In this document: piece by piece, positions 1 to 5,304 of the stretch
Layout of the letters: the number at the start of each line of letters is the position of its first letter
Position numbering within the stretch: the stretch's first letter is position 1
Assembly (NCBI GenBank): GCA_023433685.1
Contig: JAEYUD010000183.1
Location: 1-9,005 of the forward strand
Length of the DNA stretch: 9,005 nucleotides
Direction: 5' to 3'
Source of the DNA: Bacteroidota bacterium
Lineage (GTDB): Bacteria; Bacteroidota; Ignavibacteria; Ignavibacteriales; Ignavibacteriaceae
Position numbers and translations under genes: made by a program
The notes under the pieces: generated by a model
Seen by the model: only the letters and a program-made list of their open reading frames with translations
What the model was told of the DNA's origin: nothing
Databases searched by the model: none

Positions 1-2
1 CA

Positions 3-611
3 CTTCACAGTTCACAGTTCACAGTTCACACTTCCACGCCCAAGCCTAAAGAATCAGTTGCCGTAAAAATAATTGACGGTTTTCCTTCTTCTATCGAAGG
101 CGGACTTATTTTCTGCCACCAGGACAACCTGAATACCGACGGAATATATCCCGGCAAATACACCTACCAGGATGACATAACCCCCGAGGGTCAGGCCGCG
201 GTTGCAATGGAGAATTACGATCCCGGATTCCAGAATCTTGCAGAAATCGGCGATATAATTGTCGGTGGCTTCAATTTTGGCACCGGAAGTTCGCGTGAGC
301 AGGCTGCAACCGCGCTTAAATATCGCGGCATTTCGCTCCTGATCGCGGGCTCATTCAGTGAAACCTACAAGAGGAATGCCATCAACAACGGCTTCCTCAC
401 GATAGAAGTACCTGAACTCGTGAACGACCTGAAGGCAAGATTCGGTGCTGAAAAACCGTCGGTAAAACCCGGTTTGAAGCTGACAGTTGATTTCCGTGCT
501 TCAACCGCCACACTTGAAGGCAAGGTTTATTCATTCGGTGCCGTCGGCGAAGCCGCCCAGGAGCTGATAGTGGCCGGTGGCCTTGAAAACTGGGTTAAAA
601 ACAATTTATGA
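3..611 (+). CDS. Homoaconitase-type aconitase-family protein, C-terminal swivel domain (5'-partial)
   Basis: The frame is open from the window edge to the TAA-less end TGA at 609-611, giving 202 visible residues. Between 3 and 206 it has no ATG, GTG or TTG codon, so translation must begin upstream; the ATG at 207 is internal to the domain and would delete its first strands. Visible motifs are DNLNTDGIYPGKYTYQD (encoded around 123-173), typical of the fungal/bacterial homoaconitase swivel rather than mitochondrial aconitase (DNLTTDH) or LeuD (NVDTD), and GFNFGTGSSREQA (around 270-308), which carries the Ser-Arg active-site loop of the superfamily. Family members (de)hydrate tri- or dicarboxylates with a 4Fe-4S cluster held by the catalytic domains, here off the left edge. 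The first ten residues of the linker come from a heptamer repeat. Next gene in the same direction is an MmgE/PrpD protein 154 nt away. The true substrate (homoaconitate, aconitate, methylaconitate or a citramalate-type acid) is not decidable here. Confidence 0.9.
   Translation, partial: LHSSQFTVHTSTPKPKESVAVKIIDGFPSSIEGGLIFCHQDNLNTDGIYPGKYTYQDDITPEGQAAVAMENYDPGFQNLAEIGDIIVGGFNFGTGSSREQAATALKYRGISLLIAGSFSETYKRNAINNGFLTIEVPELVNDLKARFGAEKPSVKPGLKLTVDFRASTATLEGKVYSFGAVGEAAQELIVAGGLENWVKNNL
4..31. repeat. Heptamer tandem repeat TTCACAG in the aconitase linker
   Basis: Three exact TTCACAG copies (4-10, 11-17, 18-24) are followed by a partial fourth (TTCACAC at 25-31). The array may extend beyond the left edge. 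It lies inside the open frame of the aconitase-family protein just before the swivel domain, coding for a Ser/Gln/Thr/His-rich linker. A heptamer unit is not a multiple of three, so gain or loss of one copy would shift the frame. Confidence 0.85.
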
Positions 612-636
612 TCATTAACCGCCATGGTTTGAAATA

Positions 637-725
637 GTTACACGGATTCCACGGATTATACACGGATTACGCAGATTTTTTAAGAATCCGTGAAATCTGT
701 GTTAAATCCTGTTAATCCGTGTAAC
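637..725. repeat. Long imperfect inverted repeat built from CACGGATT units
   Basis: The outer arms are perfect over 12 bp: GTTACACGGATT at 637-648 and AATCCGTGTAAC at 714-725. Inside, the left half carries further ACGGATT, ACACGGATT and GCAGATT units and the right half their complements (AATCCGTG, AATCTGTG, AATCCTG), so most of the 89 nt can fold into one long stem around the T/A-rich centre near 676-683. It fills most of the 154-nt gap between the aconitase-family gene and the PrpD-like gene. No T-tract follows the stem, so it is not a standard intrinsic terminator; it may act as an mRNA processing or stability element, or be a dispersed repeat. Confidence 0.8.
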
Positions 726-765
726 CTTTAAAAAATTATCCGCGGTTCAAAACACAGGATACAGA

Positions 766-2133
766 ATGGAAAAGTCAATATCAAGAATTATATCAGAGTT
801 CGCGGTTGGTCTCAAATATGAAGACCTGCCGAAAGAAGTAATACACGAAGTAAAACGCTATCTTTACGATTCAGTCGGTTGCGCGTATGGCGCGATGGGC
901 ACCAAAGATGTAAGGATTATGCGCGAGATTTACGAAGAGATGGGCGGAGCGCCTGAATCAACCGTTATCGGTTTCGGCACAAAGCTCCCGGCGGTTAATA
1001 CATCGCTTATCAACTCGCTTATGATCCGCGCTCTCGATTTTAACGACATTTACTGGAAAGAAGATCCATCGCACCCTTCGGATATCATCCCCGCGGCACT
1101 CTCGGCAGCCGAGCTTGCCGGCGCCTCGATGAAGGATGTTATCGTTGCTATCGTTCTCGCGTACGAGTTTGAGCAGAGGCTCTGCGAATTCGCGGTTCCC
1201 GGTGTTCGTGAAAGAAAATGGCATCACGCCACACTAACACAATTTGTTTCACCGATCGTGGCCGGTAAGGTACTCGGTTTAACAGTCGACCAGATGGTTC
1301 ATGCCATCGGTATCAACGGCTGCCACAACCACACCATCGGCTGTCCGACTGCCGGAAAACTTACCATGATGAAAAACACGGTTGATCCGATGGCTGTTCA
1401 GACGGGCGTTTTCGCCGCGCTGATGGCAAAAAAAGGTTACACAGGAACTGAAGCCGTTTTTGAAGGAAAAGAAGGTTTCATGTCATGTTTTGGTGAAGGC
1501 TGGGCGATGGAAAAACTGACCGGCGATCTCGGAAAGAATTACAAGATCCTCGAGTGCTCAATGAAAGCGTTCCCAACCGAAGCGCTTACACACACCCACA
1601 TAACCGCGGTTCTTAAGGCAATGACCAAGAACAACCTGAACTACACAGATATTGATGAAGTGGTTATCACCACGATCGCGAGAGCCTGTGATATCCTCTT
1701 CGATCCCCACAAATACCGTCCAGAATCGAGGGAAACTGCTGATCATTCATTGCCATACTGCATCGCGGCAGCGATAGTTGACAAGAAGATCACCACCAAT
1801 TCATTTTCTGAAGAGAAGATGAAAGACCCCGCGATCTGGGAAGTTATCGACAAGATCAAAGGCGAAGCATCGCTCGAGTTCGAAAAGATGTTCCCCGCGA
1901 AACAGCCTTCAAAGGCAGTTGTTCGCACCAAAGACGGACGCGAGTTCTCCGAATACCTCGAGTACCCGAAAGGCGATCCGAGAGAGCCGATGACTCAAGA
2001 AGACCTCGACAACAAGTTCGAAGCCCTCAGCGGTGATAAACTTGACGCAGCGAGAAGAGCAGCTGTTAAAGAAACCATCTTCAACTGCGATGGTCTGTCA
2101 GCCGTGGAATTTATGACTAAACTGGTAGTATGA
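766..2133 (+). CDS. MmgE/PrpD family protein (2-methylcitrate dehydratase-like)
   Basis: A 455-residue protein, the usual length for MmgE/PrpD. The all-alpha N-terminal domain includes ALDFNDIY (89-96, the Asp-containing LDFND motif) and SHPSDIIPAALSAAE (102-116). The lid-domain signature KYRPESRETADHSLPY (316-331) and the late motif EYPKGDPREPMT (399-410) are also clear. KAFP (267-270) matches the conserved Lys-x-x-Pro segment. Family members dehydrate 2-methylcitrate (PrpD), act on related tricarboxylates, or decarboxylate cis-aconitate (Irg1/CadA); the sequence alone does not choose between these. The start is supported by AGGA at 756-759, six nt before the ATG. It lies between an aconitase-family gene and citrate lyase genes on the same strand, suggesting a role in tri- or dicarboxylate breakdown rather than the standard methylcitrate cycle, since no prpB or prpC is visible. 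No signal peptide; cytosolic. Family call firm, substrate open. Confidence 0.92.
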   Translation: MEKSISRIISEFAVGLKYEDLPKEVIHEVKRYLYDSVGCAYGAMGTKDVRIMREIYEEMGGAPESTVIGFGTKLPAVNTSLINSLMIRALDFNDIYWKEDPSHPSDIIPAALSAAELAGASMKDVIVAIVLAYEFEQRLCEFAVPGVRERKWHHATLTQFVSPIVAGKVLGLTVDQMVHAIGINGCHNHTIGCPTAGKLTMMKNTVDPMAVQTGVFAALMAKKGYTGTEAVFEGKEGFMSCFGEGWAMEKLTGDLGKNYKILECSMKAFPTEALTHTHITAVLKAMTKNNLNYTDIDEVVITTIARACDILFDPHKYRPESRETADHSLPYCIAAAIVDKKITTNSFSEEKMKDPAIWEVIDKIKGEASLEFEKMFPAKQPSKAVVRTKDGREFSEYLEYPKGDPREPMTQEDLDNKFEALSGDKLDAARRAAVKETIFNCDGLSAVEFMTKLVV

Positions 2134-2148
2134 TATGAGTAGCGAGTT

Positions 2149-2171
2149 GCGATCCGCCTACGGCGGAGCGA
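2149..2171. mobile_element. 15-bp palindrome flanked by 4-bp direct duplication, inserted in the heptamer array
   Basis: TCCGCCTACGGCGGA (2153-2167; stem TCCGCC/GGCGGA, loop TAC) is bracketed by GCGA at 2149-2152 and 2168-2171. Removing 19 bp (palindrome plus one GCGA) restores an unbroken heptad run. The second repeat block at 2198-2217 shows exactly that uninterrupted arrangement. This looks like an insertion with a short target-site duplication, though it is far too small to move itself. Calling it mobile is inference. Confidence 0.45.
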
Positions 2172-2178
2172 GTAGTGA

Positions 2179-2198
2179 GGGAGGATTGGTGAGGTATG
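2179..2198 (+). promoter_or_regulatory. Repeat-borne ribosome binding site and ATG of citDE
   Basis: GGGAGGA at 2179-2185 lies ten nt before the ATG at 2196-2198; a second purine run, GGTGAGG at 2188-2194, is probably too close to serve. An in-frame TGA at 2190-2192 closes the frame upstream, and there is no other in-frame ATG until codon 111. The alternatives, TTG at 2208 and CTG at 2238, are weak. Both the ribosome binding site and the ATG sit in repeat-derived DNA. Confidence 0.5.
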
Positions 2199-3491
2199 AG
2201 TAGCGAGTTGCGAGTAGCGAGTAGTGAGTACCACCCGCTGCTAAAAGGAAGTTCCGGTAAAAGAGGCACAGCCGTAAGATCGGATTGCTGGATTGAGATC
2301 AGTGGTGAGAAGCCAGTAGTGAGTAGTGAGGGATCCTCGCCACTCGCCACTCAAAACTCACTACTGATAAAATCAAAAGTTGGCTCCCTCTACGGTTCTG
2401 CCATCAGAAAACAGCTTGAGGAGTTGGCAGCATACTTCAAACTTGAGGGTGTAACCATCACCATTGAGGATGCGGGGGCGCTTCCGTTCGTGATAGCAGC
2501 AAGATTTGAAGCTGCTGTTAAAAGGATGAACCCGTCCGCTTCCGGTGAGTACCTGATGCCGTTCCTCGACGTGAATGTTCCACCGACCGCAAAGAACCGC
2601 CTTCGCAGAAGCAGGCTTTATTTGCCGGGTAATGAGCCGAAATTCTTCGTGAATGCCGGTCTGCACGGACCTGATGGAGTGATCCTCGATCTTGAAGACA
2701 GCGATTCACCTGATGAAAAGGATGCGGCGCGTCACCTCGTTCGCAATGCCCTCAGAAGTGTGAACTTTTATGGTGCCGAACGGATGGTTAGGATCAATCA
2801 GCTCCCGATGGGGCTCGAAGACCTCAAGTTCGTGGTGCCGCACAAGGTTAATCTGATACTCATCCCCAAGGTTGAGGAGGCAGATCAAGTGGTCGCGGTT
2901 GAAAAGGAAGTAGTCGCGCTTAAAGCAAAACACGGAATAACTGACGACATCTGGTTCATGCCGATAATCGAAAGCGCGAAGGGAGCGATAAACTCTTACG
3001 CGATCGCATCTGCATCAAAGTTCGTTTGCTCGCTCGCGATCGGTCTTGAAGATTACACAGCCGATATCGGCGCGGAGAGAACACTTGAAGGAACCGAGAG
3101 TTTCTGTGCACGGATGCAGGTGGTTAACGCCGCCAAGGCAGCCGGTATCCAGGCGATCGATTCCGTCTTCTCAGATGTTGGCGATATGGAGGGGCTCGTG
3201 AAGTCAACCATTGAGTCGAAATCTTACGGTTTCGAAGGAAAGGGTTGCATCCACCCACGGCAGATACAACCGATACACGCGGCGTTTGCCCCCACTTCAG
3301 CTGAGATCGAAAAAGCGAAGAAGATCGTAATGGCGTTTGAAGATGCCAAACAGAAGGGTCTTGCAGCTGTTTCTCTCGGAAGCAAGATGATCGATCCGCC
3401 TGTGGTTAAACGCGCGGAACGGGTGATTGAACTTGCACTTCTTAACGGACTGATCGAAAAAGACTGGATGGTGACCTATGGAAATGATTAA
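2196..3491 (+). CDS. citE: Citrate lyase acyl carrier protein/beta subunit fusion (CitD-CitE)
   Basis: 431 residues with two parts. Residues about 18-112 resemble CitD: GTAVRSDCWIEI (24-35) aligns with the GTLESSD-type N-terminal segment that carries the phosphoribosyl-dephospho-CoA arm, and LYGSAIRKQLEE...ITIEDAGALPFVIAARFEAAVKR (65-110) matches the CitD C-terminal half. Residues about 135-425 are the HpcH/HpaI-type CitE barrel: RLYLPGNEPKF (140-150), VILDLEDSDSPDEK (162-175), MVRINQ (197-202), the probable metal ligands Glu259 in MPIIESAKG and Asp286 in GLEDYTADIG, and GKGCIHPRQI (348-357). CitE cleaves citryl- (or citramalyl-) thioester to the acetyl thioester plus an oxoacid. The N-terminus (1-14) and residues 35-58 are encoded by heptamer-type repeat DNA, the latter splitting the CitD domain. 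At the usual prosthetic-group Ser the simplest alignment puts Arg28, with Ser29 next to it. Overlaps citF by 14 nt, implying coupled translation. A citramalate lyase is an alternative. Confidence 0.9.
   Translation: MSSELRVASSEYHPLLKGSSGKRGTAVRSDCWIEISGEKPVVSSEGSSPLATQNSLLIKSKVGSLYGSAIRKQLEELAAYFKLEGVTITIEDAGALPFVIAARFEAAVKRMNPSASGEYLMPFLDVNVPPTAKNRLRRSRLYLPGNEPKFFVNAGLHGPDGVILDLEDSDSPDEKDAARHLVRNALRSVNFYGAERMVRINQLPMGLEDLKFVVPHKVNLILIPKVEEADQVVAVEKEVVALKAKHGITDDIWFMPIIESAKGAINSYAIASASKFVCSLAIGLEDYTADIGAERTLEGTESFCARMQVVNAAKAAGIQAIDSVFSDVGDMEGLVKSTIESKSYGFEGKGCIHPRQIQPIHAAFAPTSAEIEKAKKIVMAFEDAKQKGLAAVSLGSKMIDPPVVKRAERVIELALLNGLIEKDWMVTYGND
2298..2368. repeat. In-frame hairpin repeat inside the CitD domain of citDE
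   Basis: The ends form an inverted repeat: ATCAGTGGTGAG at 2298-2309 against CTCACTACTGAT at 2357-2368, with one mismatch. An inner exact 10-bp pair is CAGTAGTGAG at 2314-2323 with CTCACTACTG at 2357-2366. The interior has GAGTAGT heptads on the left and complementary CTCGCCA/CTCACTA heptads on the right around GGATCC. The unit resembles the array upstream of citDE. It encodes residues 35-58 (Ser/Pro/Leu-rich) between the two conserved halves of CitD, where normal CitD proteins have a short turn. Confidence 0.75.
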
Positions 3492-5034
3492 AAATGCCGC
3501 CGGAAGGCTTGTCCCGACAGAAGTTAACGGTCAGAAGCGGATCCCCTACAAAGGTGTCGGGCTGCATAAACCCGACGGATACAAGGCGAAACCGCCGATA
3601 CGCACATGTGCCGACTACCCCGCTGATGGAGATAAACGGCAGCCGAACCTAAGGGCCGCGCTTGAAAAAGCAGGCTTGAAGGATGGTATGACCATCTCGA
3701 CCCACCACCACCTCCGTAATGGCGATGTGGTTACCAATCTTCTTTTTGATACGATCAAGGAGATGGGTGTGAAGAACATCCGCTGGTTCCCCAGCGCCTC
3801 GTTCCCGTGCCATGACCACCTGATCCCTTACCTTGAAGACGGCACAATCAGCCACATCGAAGGAAGCATGAACGGACCCCTTGGGAAGTTCACATCATTC
3901 GGCAAAATGAACGGCGTTGGCGTGCTCCGCTCACACGGCGGCAGGTACCAGGCTGTTCAGGATGGTGAAGTGCATATCGATATCGCGGTTATCGCGTCAC
4001 CCACTGCCGATCCGTTCGGAAACGCCAACGGTGTCACCGGTCGTGCCGCCTGTGGTCTTCTTGGTTTCGCTCTTGCTGATTCTGAATACGCCGACAGAAC
4101 CATTGTGGTTACAGATAACCTTGTTCCGTTCCCGTGCGTTCCCTGGCAGATACAGGGCAACAATGTCGATTATGTCGTCGAAGTTGAATCGCTCGGTGAT
4201 GCCTCGAAGATAGTTTCAGGTACCACTGAGATAACGAAATCACCAGACAGGCTTCTGATCGCTGAATATGTCGCCAAGTTCATCGAACTTTCCGGTATCA
4301 TGAAGGATGGTTTCTCTTTTCAGGCCGGTGCCGGAGGTACAGCCCTCGCGTTCGCCATGTTCCTGAAGGAGAGGATGAAACAGACGGGGATAAAAGCCCG
4401 CTTCATCCGCGGCGGAAGCACTAAATACCTTGTTCAGATGCTTGAAGAGGGACTTACCGATTACATTCTTGACGGTCAGACCTTCGACCTCGAAGGTGTC
4501 CGCTCGATGCGAGAGAACCCCGGGCATGTTAACACTTCACCCTTTACAAGCTATAACTATCACGGCAAGGGCAACTTCGCTTCGATAGTTGACGCGGTTG
4601 TGCTGGGCGCGACCGAGGTTGATGTAAACTTTAACGCGAATGTGGTTTCCCACTCCGACGGACTGTTGCTTCACGGCATCGGCGGGTGGCAGAACTGCCT
4701 TGCGGCAAAGTGCTCGATCCTCGCGATCCCTTCATTCCGCGACCGTATCCCCGTTATCCTCGATGAGGTAACAACCATTTGTGCCCCCGGTGAGATGGTG
4801 GATGTTATCGTTACCGAGAGGGGAATCGCGATCAACCCGAGAAGGGAAGACCTGATGAAAGCCGTTGAAGGAAAGGGTCTCCCGGTCAGAAAGATCGAGG
4901 ATATCCGCGATGAGGTCTATCAGATCGTGGGTGGTCCGCCGCAGAAACCGGTACTCGACCGTGACCATGTGGTTGCGATCGTGAACTGGGTTGATGGCAC
5001 TGTGCTCGACTCGGTTTATAAAGTTGTTCAATAA
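3478..5034 (+). CDS. citF: Citrate lyase alpha subunit (citrate:acetyl-ACP transferase)
   Basis: 518 residues, close to the roughly 510 of enterobacterial CitF, and collinear with it. Recognisable blocks are GMTISTHHHLRNGD (70-83), GSMNGPLGK (129-137), RSHGGRYQAVQDGEVHIDIA (151-170), PFGNANGVTGRAACGLLGFA (179-198), GFSFQAGAGGTALA (278-291), FNANVVSHSDGLLLHGIGGWQN (385-406) and VDVIVTERGIAINPRR (441-456). CitF exchanges the acetyl group on the acyl carrier arm for citrate, producing the citryl thioester that CitE cleaves; a homologous pair makes citramalate lyase in clostridia. ATG 3478 overlaps the end of citDE by 14 nt; ATG 3484 two codons later is the only close alternative. GGATGGTGA just upstream can serve as ribosome binding site. 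With citDE all three lyase subunits are encoded here, but the activating enzymes CitC, CitX and CitG are not. Cytosolic; last gene before a strong terminator. Confidence 0.95.
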   Translation: MEMIKNAAGRLVPTEVNGQKRIPYKGVGLHKPDGYKAKPPIRTCADYPADGDKRQPNLRAALEKAGLKDGMTISTHHHLRNGDVVTNLLFDTIKEMGVKNIRWFPSASFPCHDHLIPYLEDGTISHIEGSMNGPLGKFTSFGKMNGVGVLRSHGGRYQAVQDGEVHIDIAVIASPTADPFGNANGVTGRAACGLLGFALADSEYADRTIVVTDNLVPFPCVPWQIQGNNVDYVVEVESLGDASKIVSGTTEITKSPDRLLIAEYVAKFIELSGIMKDGFSFQAGAGGTALAFAMFLKERMKQTGIKARFIRGGSTKYLVQMLEEGLTDYILDGQTFDLEGVRSMRENPGHVNTSPFTSYNYHGKGNFASIVDAVVLGATEVDVNFNANVVSHSDGLLLHGIGGWQNCLAAKCSILAIPSFRDRIPVILDEVTTICAPGEMVDVIVTERGIAINPRREDLMKAVEGKGLPVRKIEDIRDEVYQIVGGPPQKPVLDRDHVVAIVNWVDGTVLDSVYKVVQ

Positions 5035-5063
5035 TCTTTAATCGTTTTGGATGTTGTTTGGTT

Positions 5064-5096
5064 ACGGACTGACCTTAAAAAGGCAGTCCGTTTTTT
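5064..5096 (+). terminator. Intrinsic terminator after citF
   Basis: ACGGACTG (5064-5071) pairs perfectly with CAGTCCGT (5084-5091). After a single bulged A, CC (5073-5074) pairs with GG (5082-5083), closing a TTAAAAA loop. Six T residues follow at 5091-5096. It starts 30 nt after the citF stop and marks the end of the operon. Confidence 0.9.
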
Positions 5097-5304
5097 ATCT
5101 GTGGTTTTTCTGAGAAGATGACCGCTCAAGCAAGGAGAGACTTAAAAAAATTCCAATAACTTGATAGCGCGCTTAAAGATAAAAATAGTAATTTGGGGGA
5201 AGGATTTAGCGATTTTTCAACCGCGTTGGATGCTATCTGGATGAGACTATCTACAAGTAGCGGGCATTTACAATAAACAATTCTGAATACGGAATGAGAT
5301 CAAA
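5097..5304. other. Intergenic space with an interrupted short reading frame; kinase promoter region
   Basis: No confident gene. One plus-strand frame reads from ATG 5118 to TAA 5274-5276 with a single internal TAA at 5157-5159: 13 codons, then 38 sense codons (LDSALKDKNSNLGEGFSD..., ending IWMRLSTSSGHLQ). It could be a decayed small gene or chance. TTGATA at 5161-5166 is a possible -35 box but no good -10 follows at normal spacing. The promoter for the hybrid kinase at 5305 should lie here because a terminator precedes it. GGAATGAG at 5291-5298 is a weak ribosome binding site for that gene. Confidence 0.4.

Larger units (their letters stand above)
2134..2230. repeat. GAGTAGC/GAGTTGC heptamer array between the PrpD-like gene and citDE
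   Basis: Two blocks of 7-bp units occur here. Block one is at 2137-2180 (GAGTAGC, GAGTTGC, then a palindromic insertion, then GAGTAGT) and block two at 2198-2228 (GAGTAGC, GAGTTGC, GAGTAGC, GAGTAGT and a partial). A 19-nt direct repeat, TATGAGTAGCGAGTTGCGA, starts each block (2134-2152 and 2195-2213), so an ATG occurs at the head of each. The array begins immediately after the upstream stop codon and runs into the citDE coding sequence. Heptanucleotide STRR repeats are well known in filamentous cyanobacteria; whether these are analogous is inference. Confidence 0.85.

Noticed and set aside
207..611. Stand-alone LeuD-like small subunit starting at ATG 207
   Set aside because: The conserved DNLNTDGIYPGKYTYQD block lies upstream of 207 in the same open frame, so this ATG is internal to the domain.
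637..725. Intrinsic terminator between the aconitase-family gene and prpD
   Set aside because: The stem is long, imperfect and not followed by a T-tract; it fits a repeat element better.
2134..2368. CRISPR array
   Set aside because: Units are 7 bp, contiguous and in both orientations, with no regular spacers and no cas genes.
3917..4213. 98-codon plus-strand frame inside citF
   Set aside because: It overlaps conserved CitF blocks in another frame, has no family resemblance and no ribosome binding site; it is a shadow frame.
5161..5192. Sigma-70 promoter with TTGATA -35 box
   Set aside because: The best -10 candidate (AGTAAT at 5187-5192) is weak and about 20 nt away; not supportable as a called promoter.
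5161..5244. Small gene from TTG 5161 after the AAGGAGA purine run at 5132-5138
   Set aside because: Only 27 codons, with spacing too long for that ribosome binding site and no recognised homology; it also competes with another frame of similar quality.
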